From positions 1 to 45,460 of the forward strand of contig NZ_JAHLYP010000017.1 of NCBI RefSeq assembly GCF_025127995.1: a stretch of 45,460 nt of DNA, in the 5' to 3' direction. The translations under genes and the position numbers were made by a program. The DNA comes from Synechococcus sp. CS-1332 (GTDB lineage Bacteria > Cyanobacteriota > Cyanobacteriia > PCC-6307 > Cyanobiaceae). The notes under the pieces were generated by a model. That model was not told the DNA's origin and did no database searches. It saw only the letters and a program-made list of their open reading frames with translations. Each line of letters starts with the position of its first letter. Positions within the stretch are counted from its first letter, which is position 1. Positions 27,119-35,050 of this stretch are shown here, piece by piece.

Positions 27119-27217
27119 CATCAGCACCCTGACAAGTTGGACCCGATCAATGTGATTAGGGCTGACGAATCGTCCAGATCATGCAGGCCGACGAGCGCCC
27201 AACCAACCCTCATTGCT

Positions 27218-27499
27218 CTATTCGTCACTCGGCAGCAGCACCAGGGTGTGCAATCGGTCGGTGCCGAGATCATGGGTGAGGATCCACACCTGCAGGCCCT
27301 GGCCGAGATCAAAGACGCTGCGCAGAGACCCCTGCTGGCGGTAGGCGGCGATGGTGTTGTCGCGGGCATCGCGGGCATCCACCACGCCCCAGTCGCCCCT
27401 GCGGTGGCGGGCCACCAGACGCTGCAGCGTTTCACTATCCACCCACTCACGCACCTCGGGACTCACGTCCACCGGGCCGATGGCGAGGCGGGCTGCCAT
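27218..27499 (-). CDS. Small conserved hypothetical protein
   Basis: A 93-residue protein from ATG 27499 (MAARLAIGPVDVSPEV). It contains RLVARHRRGDWGVVDARDARDN, then GSLRSVFDLGQGLQVWILTHD and ends LHTLVLLPSDE. The 'RHxxGDWG' to 'VWIxT' to 'TxLLP' layout recurs in small proteins of plasmids and phage-like regions in many bacteria that are often given unreliable names. I know no function. No signal peptide or membrane segment. Divergent from msrA with 86 bases between them. Confidence 0.7.
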   Translation of the reverse strand: MAARLAIGPVDVSPEVREWVDSETLQRLVARHRRGDWGVVDARDARDNTIAAYRQQGSLRSVFDLGQGLQVWILTHDLGTDRLHTLVLLPSDE

Positions 27500-27585
27500 G
27501 GAGGTTCCTTCGCTCTGATTGACCTTACGGGGGAATCCGCTGGAGGCCCTGGCCGGTAGTTCTTGCAACACCCGATTCCCCTCCG

Positions 27586-28287
27586 ATGCGACTGTCGCCC
27601 CGCCTCACCAAAGCCGCCGCCCTCTCGGCCTTGGCTGTCAGCCTGCTGGCGTTGCCGCTGATCGCGGCGGGCCTTCTGCCCCGACTGGGAGCCTCCAGCG
27701 CCGTGGCCGCCAGCCTGCCCGATCCGGCCACCGGGCTCACCCTGGCGGCCGGCCCACGCGCCACGGCGGTGGTGGCAGGGGGTTGCTTCTGGGGCATGGA
27801 AGCGGTGTTTGAGCACGTGAAGGGGGTCACCGAGGTGGTGACCGGCTACACCGGCGGCAGCCCGGCCACCGCGGCCTACGACCGCGTGAGCGGCGGCGAC
27901 ACCGGCCACGCCGAGGGCATCCGCATCACCTACGACCCGGCCCGGGTGAGCTACGGCCAGCTGCTGAAAGTGTTCTTCGCCGTCGCGCACGATCCCACCG
28001 AGCTGAACCGCCAGGGTCCGGATGTGGGCTCCCAGTACCGCTCGGCGATCTTTCCCACCGACCCGGAGCAGCGCCGGGTGGCCGCGGCCTACATCAGCCA
28101 GGTGAACCGCTCCGGCGCGCTGCCGCGGCCGATCGCCACCACGGTGGAGGACTGGCGGGGCTTCACCCCCGCCGAGGCCTATCACCAGGACTTCGTCGCC
28201 CGCAACCCGGCCCACCCCTACGTCGTGATCCATGACCAGCCGAAGGTGGCCCGGCTGAAGACCCAGTTTCCGGAGCTGGCCCGCTAG
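27586..28287 (+). CDS. msrA: Peptide-methionine (S)-S-oxide reductase with export signal
   Basis: Repairs the S-epimer of methionine sulfoxide. The MsrA domain begins AVVAGGCFWGMEAVFEHV, with catalytic Cys67, and contains VTGYTGGSPATAAYDRVSGGDTG, the conserved GHAEGIRITYDP and DVGSQYRSAIF. A 43-residue leader with a hydrophobic core (ALSALAVSLLALPLIAAGLL) precedes it, so the enzyme is probably exported to the periplasm or thylakoid lumen, or membrane-anchored. No C-terminal resolving cysteine pair is apparent in the tail, which ends KTQFPELAR. It converges on the operon ending at 28299, 11 bases away. Confidence 0.94.
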   Translation: MRLSPRLTKAAALSALAVSLLALPLIAAGLLPRLGASSAVAASLPDPATGLTLAAGPRATAVVAGGCFWGMEAVFEHVKGVTEVVTGYTGGSPATAAYDRVSGGDTGHAEGIRITYDPARVSYGQLLKVFFAVAHDPTELNRQGPDVGSQYRSAIFPTDPEQRRVAAAYISQVNRSGALPRPIATTVEDWRGFTPAEAYHQDFVARNPAHPYVVIHDQPKVARLKTQFPELAR

Positions 28288-28298
28288 GGGGGTCGCCC

Positions 28299-28907
28299 TC
28301 AGCGCAGATGGTCAAGGGCGCCGCGGCCGTGCAGATCGGCCAGGGCGTCGTAGCCGCCGATGGGCTCGCCATCGATGAACACCTGGGGCATGGAGCTGCG
28401 GCCGCTGCGTTCGGCGACCTCCTCACGGACGCCCTCGTCGTCGGCCAGCTGCACCACGTGGGGGATGCCGAGGGTGCGCAGCATGCGCAGGGCCCGGGCC
28501 GAAAAGGGGCAGCCGCTGCGCACGGCGATCTCCACCCGCGGCTGGGTGGGGCTGGCTGCCACTGGCTCCTGGGGTGCGGCGGTGGGCAGGAATCCCACCA
28601 GCAGGTCGGCACCCCTGAGCACCAGGCTGCCGTGCTCCAGGTGGCCGCCCCACACCTGGCACTCGCCATCGGACAGGCTCAGGTGCAGGTGCACCCCTTG
28701 GGGCGCCACGGTGCCCTGCAGGGTGATGATCTCCAGGTGGCCCTGCAGCACGGTGGGTTCGGCCTGGCCCGGGCACTGGAAGGCCGCATGGGAGAGGTCA
28801 CCCACCACCCCCAGCACGAACCCCGAGGTGCCGGCTTCGCTCCCCAGCTGCTCGAGGCTGGCGCGCAGATCACTGCCCGCTCCGAGATGCAACGGCAGGG
28901 GATGCAT
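28299..28907 (-). CDS. DUF296 (PPC/PCC) domain fused to glutaredoxin domain
   Basis: A 202-residue two-domain protein from ATG 28907. Residues 1-108 match the DUF296/PPC fold: LHLGAGSDLRASLEQL, GFVLGVVGDLSHAAF, EPTVLQGHLEIITLQGT, HLHLSLSDG and WGGHL; H73, H75 and H89 would form the metal site known in this fold. Residues 125-202 are a glutaredoxin with SGCPFSARALRML (C133, single cysteine form CPFS), SMPQVFIDGEPIGGYDAL and a short final helix. The first domain is usually in plant AT-hook proteins or stands alone in bacteria. It is the last gene of a five-gene minus-strand run; gap of 22 bases to the gene before. Confidence 0.85.
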   Translation of the reverse strand: MHPLPLHLGAGSDLRASLEQLGSEAGTSGFVLGVVGDLSHAAFQCPGQAEPTVLQGHLEIITLQGTVAPQGVHLHLSLSDGECQVWGGHLEHGSLVLRGADLLVGFLPTAAPQEPVAASPTQPRVEIAVRSGCPFSARALRMLRTLGIPHVVQLADDEGVREEVAERSGRSSMPQVFIDGEPIGGYDALADLHGRGALDHLR

Positions 28908-28929
28908 GGCGGCAGCAGACGTCAGGGGG

Positions 28930-29499
28930 TCAAGGTAAGTCCCGACCGTCCGGCGCCAGCGGCTCGAACCGGCAGCGCAGCAACGCCAAGGCCTCATCGG
29001 GCAGACCCAGGAAGCGGTCGAGCCAGGGATCGCCACTGGGGGCGATGCTGGCCACCCCCACCAGCTGCGCCTGGCCGTCGCCATCGAGGGGCTGGCCCGT
29101 GGCCTGGTGGCGGCGACCCTGCACCGAACCGGTGCTGAGCGTGGTGTCGACGATCAGATCCGGTGCCCGGTAGAGCGAGCCGATGGCGAAGCGGAAGCGG
29201 GCGCAGAACCGCAGCGCCATCGCGCCGGTGGCGCCATCGAGGCTGCCCTCGAGTTGCTGGGGATGGATCGTGATCACCAGACCCGGGGGCAACGGCAGGC
29301 CCAGGAACCGGGTGGTGCGCCAGTCGAGCGGCGGGATGTTCAAAGCATCGGGTTCGAAACGGAGCCGCTGCGAACCGGTGCTGTCCCCATCAGTGAGCCA
29401 CCCCGGGCCCCCGCCCCCACGGGCGTCGTACCTGAAGCGGGGATAGGCAGCGATCACCAGGCCGCAGCCCGTCAGGGTATGGAGAAAGCATTCAGGCAT
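28930..29499 (-). CDS. Conserved cyanobacterial protein, function unknown
   Basis: A 189-residue protein from ATG 29499, whose first 8 bases overlap the end of the MscS gene. It begins MPECFLHTLTGCGLVIAAYPRFRYDARGG (first 20 shown as MPECFLHTLTGCGLVIAAYP) and contains LRFEPDALNIPPLDWRTT, FLGLPLPPGLVITI and LDRFLGLPDEALALLRCRFE. I recall proteins with PPLDWRTTRFLGLP in cyanobacteria, often described as conserved hypothetical. No signal peptide, membrane span or catalytic motif is obvious. Its place between MscS and the DUF296-glutaredoxin gene is the only functional clue. Confidence 0.7.
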   Translation of the reverse strand: MPECFLHTLTGCGLVIAAYPRFRYDARGGGGPGWLTDGDSTGSQRLRFEPDALNIPPLDWRTTRFLGLPLPPGLVITIHPQQLEGSLDGATGAMALRFCARFRFAIGSLYRAPDLIVDTTLSTGSVQGRRHQATGQPLDGDGQAQLVGVASIAPSGDPWLDRFLGLPDEALALLRCRFEPLAPDGRDLP

Positions 29500-31696
29500 C
29501 GATCTGGACCTCCGCCTGGGTGGGGTAGGGGATCTCGATCCCTTCGGTGGCGAACAGGGCCAGCAGGGCCCGGTTGAGGCGGGCCACCTCATCTTTGAAC
29601 GCCGCGTAGGTGGGCTGGGACGAGCGGTAGTCGTAGGTGAAGTCGTAACTGAAGTCGCTGATGGCCAACAGGCGGCAGGCGCGGAAGGCCGCCAGAGGCT
29701 CGTGATCGAACAGACCGGCGATCAGTGCTGGGATGCGTTGCAGCTGCTCCGGACTGGTGTTGTACGCCACGCCGATCACCATGCGGGAACGGATCACCTG
29801 ATCAAGGAGCTGCCGCAACCGCAGCAGGACCGATTCCCTGAGGGTGAGGTAGTCGGTCCAGTTGGGAGCTTGAATCTGCCCACAGCAGCGCAGTAGCAAG
29901 TCTTCATCCTGCGCCATCTGGTCGATGAACACCTGGGCGTTCGTCAATCCAGGCAGCTCATCAGCCAGAAAGGTGCGGCTGTAATGCAACAGATCCTGTA
30001 ACTGATCCGGTGTGAGAGTCCCAGGAAGGGGGAGATGCAACTCAAAGACGTGCAACACCAGATCCGGCGACTTATCCGACCGCAGGGAGTAATTGACAAT
30101 CGTCTCTTCATCCACGATCGAATTGGGGATGGTGATGCGGCTCTCGTGGGTCTGCAGCTCCAGGGACCGCAGGCCGATCTTGGTGACATAGCCCAGATTG
30201 CTGCCGATGCGGCAGAACTCCCCCACCCGCAACGGGCGGTCGGTCTGGATCGACAGACCGGCGAAAAGATTGCCCAACAGCTTCGAGGCCCCCAAGCCGA
30301 TGGCCAGGCCGGGCACGGCGGAAAAGGCCAGCACGGTGGAGCCCGGCAGGCCCAGCAGGATCAGCAGCCGGTACATCAGGGAGACTCCGAAGATGGCCCC
30401 CAGCACCCGGCAGACGGGCATCACCAGATTGCTGACCCGGCTCAACTGCAGGGGATTGCGCCGTCCGCGCAGAATCGTGATCCACTCCGCCAGGCTGCGT
30501 CCGAGGGCCTCCATCAGGAAGAAGCTGAACAACCCCGCCCAGCAGAAGTAGAGCGTGTAGAGCAGATACATCAGCACCTGCAGGGGCAGGCCGGTGACGT
30601 TGACGTAGTGATCGAGCAGCAGTTCCACCAGACGGATTATGGGCAGGGCAATCCCCGCCAGCAGCACCCGGTGCCAGGCAATGTTGTCGACTTGCCAGAT
30701 CTGCATGGGGGTGAGTTGCTTGCTGGCCGCCCGTTCGGTCATCCGATAGGTGCCAAGCAGGGCCAGCACCAACCGAAACTGAACGACGGCGAAGACCGCC
30801 AGCGCCAGCAGCCCCACAACAATCTGGAACAGGGTCTGGTCCCAGAGATGGGACTCCAGCACGTTGCGGCGGAAACCCTGGGGAATGTTGAGATACCACT
30901 TGGGCGGCAGGATGTGGCCGGGCCTGAGGCTGAAGGCGGCATAGATCGCTGGCGTCAGCAAGCCAGAGGCGCTGGCGGAGGACGCCACCTGATCCTTGAT
31001 TTCTTCATAGAGGCTGGGAATCTGAGCCACCGTCGCGGCCGAAAAGATGTAGCCGTGATCACGGCCCTCATGGGAGCCTTCATCGGTCAAGGTGATGGAC
31101 GTGCCCGGGATGGTCCAGCTGGCACTGGGGCGCACCCTTGCCTCGTTCAGTGCCTTCATCCCAGCCACATCAGGAATCTCGAAAGGCTTGCGGCTGTGGG
31201 TGAAGACGTAATCGAGAATCACCTTGAGCTTGAGGGCATATTCATCGGCGAAATCCGCCCGGATGCTCTGGGGGATCTCCGACACATCCAGGGCCTTCAC
31301 CGCTTCGGCGAAGTAGCTGTCGATCAGCTCCAGTTCGCTACGCACGGCGCTCGACCAGACCAGACCTGGTGTTACTGCAGCCTTGGCCTCGATTCGCGCG
31401 ATATCCCGGCTCACTTGCGCCATCACCACGTAGAAATTGAGCAGGGTGGCCCGCGGGCTGTCCCCCACCACCTGGTTGAGGGGTGCATCGGTCCATTGCT
31501 GCTTCAGGTCCAGCAGCTGGCCATGGAAGGGTTGGCTCTCCAGAGACACGTAGGTGTTCCGGCCCAAGGCGGGGGGTGCGCCCCCCGGGCTGGCGGAGAG
31601 CGCCGCCGTTGACAGGCCCATCAGCGGCAGCAGACAGGCGGTGAAGAAGGCCAGCAGCAGGCGGATCGGACGGGGCACCCAGAAGCCACGGCACAT
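29492..31696 (-). CDS. MscS-family mechanosensitive channel, large form
   Basis: A 734-residue protein. A signal peptide (LLLAFFTACLLPLMGLSTAAL) leads into a periplasmic/lumenal helical domain of about 260 residues, then four to five membrane helices (from FQIVVGLLALAVFAVVQF onward), a pore helix region FSAVPGLAIGLGASKLLGNLFAGL with the Gly/Ala pattern of MscS TM3, and a cytoplasmic beta domain with GEFCRIGSNLGYVTKIGLRS and ITIPNSIVDEETIVNYS. It releases solutes on hypo-osmotic stress. Starts 18 bases after the ABC ATPase stop and overlaps the next gene by 8 bases. Confidence 0.9.
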   Translation of the reverse strand: MCRGFWVPRPIRLLLAFFTACLLPLMGLSTAALSASPGGAPPALGRNTYVSLESQPFHGQLLDLKQQWTDAPLNQVVGDSPRATLLNFYVVMAQVSRDIARIEAKAAVTPGLVWSSAVRSELELIDSYFAEAVKALDVSEIPQSIRADFADEYALKLKVILDYVFTHSRKPFEIPDVAGMKALNEARVRPSASWTIPGTSITLTDEGSHEGRDHGYIFSAATVAQIPSLYEEIKDQVASSASASGLLTPAIYAAFSLRPGHILPPKWYLNIPQGFRRNVLESHLWDQTLFQIVVGLLALAVFAVVQFRLVLALLGTYRMTERAASKQLTPMQIWQVDNIAWHRVLLAGIALPIIRLVELLLDHYVNVTGLPLQVLMYLLYTLYFCWAGLFSFFLMEALGRSLAEWITILRGRRNPLQLSRVSNLVMPVCRVLGAIFGVSLMYRLLILLGLPGSTVLAFSAVPGLAIGLGASKLLGNLFAGLSIQTDRPLRVGEFCRIGSNLGYVTKIGLRSLELQTHESRITIPNSIVDEETIVNYSLRSDKSPDLVLHVFELHLPLPGTLTPDQLQDLLHYSRTFLADELPGLTNAQVFIDQMAQDEDLLLRCCGQIQAPNWTDYLTLRESVLLRLRQLLDQVIRSRMVIGVAYNTSPEQLQRIPALIAGLFDHEPLAAFRACRLLAISDFSYDFTYDYRSSQPTYAAFKDEVARLNRALLALFATEGIEIPYPTQAEVQIDA

Positions 31697-31714
31697 GTCC
31701 CGAATGATGGCGGC

Positions 31715-32533
31715 TCAGCGCGCCGGCAACACCTGCCGGTAACCGTTCGCCTCGCACACCCGCAGGGGGGTGGCGAACAGGGCGCTGAGGGGAGCGTCCT
31801 GCAGCAACTGGGCGGCGGGGCCGTCGCCCACCACCTTCCCCTCGCGCAACAGCACGCAACGGCTGATCTCCGGGAGGATCGCCTCGATCTGGTGGGTCAC
31901 CAGCAGCAGGGTGGTGCCTGCACCGGCCAGGTCGCGCAGGATCGCCAGCAGCTGGTGCTTGGCCTTGAGGTCGAGTCCGTTGGTGGGCTCGTCCAGCACC
32001 AGCACCTCGGGCCCGTGCACCAGGGCCCGGGCCAGCAGCAGGCGCCGCCGCTGCCCGTCGGAGAGCTGGCCGTAGGGGCGCTCCGCCAGATCGGCCAGAG
32101 CCAGCTGCGCCATCAACTCCGCCACGCGCTGGCGCTGAGCCGCGTTGGCCACCTGGCTGCGGCCGATGCCCACCGAGCCGAAGAAACCGGAGAGCACCAC
32201 GTCGGCGGCAGGCACTTGGCCCCCGTAGCCGGCCTGCAGGTCCTGGGACACCAGCCCGATACGGCCGCGCAGCTGCCAGAGATTCACCGTTTCGCTGCCG
32301 AAGATCCGCAACCGCGAGCCTGGCCTCACCACGGGATAGAGCTCGCGGCTGAGCAGCTTCACCAGCGAGCTCTTGCCGGAACCGTTGGGGCCCAGCACCA
32401 CCGTGTGCTCACCGCGGTGCAGCTGCAAGGAAAGATCCTCGAACACCCGGCGGGGGCCCAGCCAGGCCTCGACGGCCTGCAGCTCCAGGTAGGGGGTGGC
32501 ACCAGCAGCCGGTGGAGCAGGAGCTTCGATCAC
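31715..32533 (-). CDS. ABC transporter ATP-binding protein
   Basis: A 272-residue ATPase starting at GTG 32533, overlapping the stop of the RimK-fusion gene by 4 bases. Walker A GPNGSGKSSLV, Q-loop LVSQDLQAG, signature LSDGQRRRLLLA, Walker B VLVLDEPTNGLD and H-loop VTHQIE are complete. The sequence resembles the YlmA/ModF-like soluble ATPases that stand without a permease; no permease gene is adjacent. It lies between RimK and MscS in one likely transcript. Substrate or role cannot be read from it. Confidence 0.9.
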   Translation of the reverse strand: MIEAPAPPAAGATPYLELQAVEAWLGPRRVFEDLSLQLHRGEHTVVLGPNGSGKSSLVKLLSRELYPVVRPGSRLRIFGSETVNLWQLRGRIGLVSQDLQAGYGGQVPAADVVLSGFFGSVGIGRSQVANAAQRQRVAELMAQLALADLAERPYGQLSDGQRRRLLLARALVHGPEVLVLDEPTNGLDLKAKHQLLAILRDLAGAGTTLLLVTHQIEAILPEISRCVLLREGKVVGDGPAAQLLQDAPLSALFATPLRVCEANGYRQVLPAR

Positions 32534-33945
32534 GACCTCACGTCGGCGGCAGCCTCCTGGCCAGCGGGACGACCCCAGCCGAGCTTGCGTTCCAGCTTCT
32601 GGATCATCTTTCCGGCCAGGTCCAGGCCGGTGGCCGCTTCGATCCCCTCGAGCCCGGGGCTGGAGTTCACCTCCAGCAGCAGGGGCCCGCGGTGGGAGCG
32701 GAGGATGTCGACGCCGGCCACATCGAGCCCGAGGGCCTTGCAGGCCTTGATGGCCATCTGTTTCTCAGGGGCATCGAGCTGCACGGTCCGGGCCGTTCCC
32801 CCCTGGTGCAGGTTGGCCCGGAACTCCCCCTCGGCCGCCCGGCGCTCGATGGCGGCGACCACCTTGCCGCCGACGACGAAGCAGCGCAGATCCGTGCCGC
32901 CGGCCTCCTTGATGAATTCCTGCACCAGCAGGTTGGCGTCGAGGCTCTGCAGGGCATTGATGACGCTTTCGGCCGCCTTCTGGGTCTCGGCGAGCACGAC
33001 GCCCTTGCCCTGGGCACCTTCGAGCAGCTTCACGATCAGGGGGGCACCGCCCACCATGCGGATCAGATCCACCGTGTCGAGCGGGGAATCGGCGAATCCC
33101 GTGACCGGGGTGTTCAGCCCGGCGCGGACGAACTCCTGGGAGGCGAAGAGCTTGTCGCGGGAGACGGTGATCGCGTGGGCACTGTTGAGGGACGGCACCC
33201 CCATCGATTCGAACTGACGCGTCACGGCACAGCCGTAGAAGGTGACGCTGGGTCGGATGCGCGGGATCACGGCATCGACCGTGCCGAGCACGTCTCCGCC
33301 GCGGTAGTGGACTTCCGGGTTGCGCGGATCCAGGCGGATGTAGCACTGCCGGATGTTGAGGAACTGCATGTGGTGGCCGCGTTCCTCGCCGGCTTCGATC
33401 AGGCGACGGTTGCTGTAAAGGTCGGGGTTGGAGGCCAGCAGCACGATCCGCAGGCCATCGTCGCGCTTGCGGACATGGGAATAGAGGGCCCGGCTCTCCT
33501 CGGCGCTGAGGCTGCGCAGGTGATGGCTGCCCTCCGGGTCCACCAGGATCCGGCCCACCATGGCCTGGCGGCCCAGCAGCATCCGGTAGCCCATGGCATC
33601 CCGATTGGCCAGGGTGAGTTCCACCTCCCAGCTCTGTTCACCCAGCACCAGGCGCTCCCGGATCACGTAGCGGCTCTCCGGGACGCCGCTGGTGTTGCGC
33701 ACCTCCCGCTTGGCGACAACGGGGGCCTCGTGGCGCACCACCACCACCCGGTCACCCTGGAGCGGGTGCACCTCGAAGCTCACCCAGGGCTGCCCATCGC
33801 GGTCGAAGGCCACGATGTTGGTGGCGTGGAGGGCGGAGGTGGCCGCGCCGGAATCCACCCGGGCCTTGATCGCCGGCAGCCCAGCGTCCGGGAAGCTGCA
33901 CCACTCCTCGCTGCCCACGATGATCTTGCCGTCGAAGCTGTCCAT
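32530..33945 (-). CDS. Retropepsin-like protease domain fused to RimK-type ATP-grasp ligase
   Basis: A 471-residue protein from ATG 33945 (MDSFDGKIIVGSEEW). Residues 1-140 are an ATP-dependent zinc protease / DUF785 (RimB-like retropepsin) domain with RVDSGAATSALHA (Asp31) and MLLGRQAM. Residues about 165-455 form RimK: LNSAHAITVSRDKLFASQ, PLIVKLLEGAQGKGVVLAE, LVQEFIKEAGGTDLRCFVVG and LLLEVNSSPGLEGIE. RimK ligases add glutamate to protein C-termini or form gamma-Glu bonds; DUF785 is commonly a neighbour, and here the two are one chain. The longer open frame to 34092 overlaps the divergent gene and is not used. Confidence 0.9.
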   Translation of the reverse strand: MDSFDGKIIVGSEEWCSFPDAGLPAIKARVDSGAATSALHATNIVAFDRDGQPWVSFEVHPLQGDRVVVVRHEAPVVAKREVRNTSGVPESRYVIRERLVLGEQSWEVELTLANRDAMGYRMLLGRQAMVGRILVDPEGSHHLRSLSAEESRALYSHVRKRDDGLRIVLLASNPDLYSNRRLIEAGEERGHHMQFLNIRQCYIRLDPRNPEVHYRGGDVLGTVDAVIPRIRPSVTFYGCAVTRQFESMGVPSLNSAHAITVSRDKLFASQEFVRAGLNTPVTGFADSPLDTVDLIRMVGGAPLIVKLLEGAQGKGVVLAETQKAAESVINALQSLDANLLVQEFIKEAGGTDLRCFVVGGKVVAAIERRAAEGEFRANLHQGGTARTVQLDAPEKQMAIKACKALGLDVAGVDILRSHRGPLLLEVNSSPGLEGIEAATGLDLAGKMIQKLERKLGWGRPAGQEAAADVRS

Positions 33946-34084
33946 GGATCCGGGGCGGGTGGCGTGGGGCGGGCCCACGAACCGCCATGCTCGCCAGTCG
34001 CCAGGCCGTTGTCGACAGGCCGTTGTGAGAGGGGAGCGGTGCTGGCCGCTGCCGATCCAGCAGGCTGGGGACTCTGTGCAGGCG

Positions 34085-34480
34085 ATGGTCATGGCGGATG
34101 CTCCCTATCTGGTGGCCCTGGCCTTGCTGGAGCAGGAGGGAAAGCGGGCCCTGCCCCTGAACGGCAAGTCGTTGGCCGCGGCGGCGGCTGAAGCGCCGGA
34201 CCCCGGCGATGACGGCCGCACCCTGGTGCTCGAGCTGCTGCTGCGCCTCTGGCAGCGCAGTGAGGAGGGTGCCCTGCAGCGAGCCGCCGGGGACGCGAGC
34301 CTGCTGCTGGTGCAGCTGCCGCTGGAGGTGCTTCAGGAGCAGCTGCCCCGGCTCAAGGCCCGCTGGGTCGACGGCGGCGCCAGCGCCGACTTTCATGCCG
34401 AGCTGGCCGCCCTGGCGATCCGGGGCTGGCGTGCGTCGATCGCCCGCTATGAGCCGGTGCGCTTCACCGCCTGGCCCTGA
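34085..34480 (+). CDS. Small conserved protein, function unknown
   Basis: About 131 residues from ATG 34085, or 129 from ATG 34091 (MADAPYLVALALLEQEGKRA). It is mostly helical: LEQEGKRALPLNGKSLAAAA, LVLELLLRLWQRSEEGALQR, LLVQLPLEVLQEQLPRLKAR, and ends VRFTAWP. No signal peptide or known motif. Divergent from the RimK-fusion gene with 139 bases between. Its last 34 bases overlap the convergent metalloprotease-like gene. Unrecognised by me beyond being a plausible picocyanobacterial conserved protein. Confidence 0.65.
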   Translation: MVMADAPYLVALALLEQEGKRALPLNGKSLAAAAAEAPDPGDDGRTLVLELLLRLWQRSEEGALQRAAGDASLLLVQLPLEVLQEQLPRLKARWVDGGASADFHAELAALAIRGWRASIARYEPVRFTAWP

Positions 34481-34968
34481 GGCGCAGCCACGGGCGGCTC
34501 CGGGGCTGGTGGGGCGGCTGGTGAACCGCAGAGCTCGTCCACGAGGCGGAAGTAGGAGGCGGGATCGCGGCGGGCCATGACCCTGGCTTCCGCTTCCCGC
34601 TGCCAGCGGCCTTCGCCGTAGAGCCGGGCCAGGTCGCGCTGGTCGCGCCGGCTCAGGCCCCGGCGCAGTTCCTCCTCACCCAGATGGGGCCGTCCCCGCA
34701 GACAGCGGGACTGGACCGCATGCCAGCCCTCGTGCAGCAGGGTGTCGTTGAGGTTGCCGCGGGGGCAGACCACGATCCGCCGGCTCTCACGCAAGTAGAG
34801 CCCGTACAGGCCGCGCTCCACGCAGCGGGGGTGGCTGCCGAGCACGCTGAAGCCGCGCTGCTCGAACGCCTCCACCAGCCGCTGGTACGACCAGCTTTCT
34901 GCCTGTGCGGCCAGGGGCACAAGGACTGCCAGCACCAGGCCCGCTGCTGCAGGATTCAGCCGTGACAT
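34447..34968 (-). CDS. Secreted HExxH-containing protein
   Basis: A 173-residue protein from ATG 34968, with signal peptide (PAAAGLVLAVLVPLAAQA, cut near AQAES). The mature part has SYQRLVEAFEQRGFSV, then GNLNDTLLHEGWHAVQSR, in which H79-E80-x-x-H83 is a zincin-type zinc-binding motif, and two cysteines before it (HPRCVERG, VVCPRG). The C-terminus is Pro/Ala-rich. The HExxH suggests a small metalloprotease but a third ligand is not evident, so it is inference. Overlaps 34085-34480 at the 3' ends by 34 bases. Confidence 0.75.
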   Translation of the reverse strand: MSRLNPAAAGLVLAVLVPLAAQAESWSYQRLVEAFEQRGFSVLGSHPRCVERGLYGLYLRESRRIVVCPRGNLNDTLLHEGWHAVQSRCLRGRPHLGEEELRRGLSRRDQRDLARLYGEGRWQREAEARVMARRDPASYFRLVDELCGSPAAPPAPEPPVAAPQGQAVKRTGS

Positions 34969-35050
34969 GGGGCAATGAAAGGCTGGACAGAAACTTGAAG
35001 GTATCCCGACGACGCAGCAGGCTGGGGAGCCGTCCAAGAGCGCCGCGGCC

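Larger units (their letters stand above)
26322..27217. other. Long intergenic region upstream of the rod linker
   Basis: About 0.9 kb without a convincing gene. It must carry the linker promoter and 5' UTR on the minus strand; a TTGACA at 26454-26449 (minus) has no good -10 at the right distance. It also holds a possible gene relic (26571-26939, minus) and three 16-bp tandem repeats (27071-27118) followed by a perfect 6-6-6 inverted repeat, TGCTGA-CTGTCA-TCAGCA (27109-27126). Confidence 0.5.
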
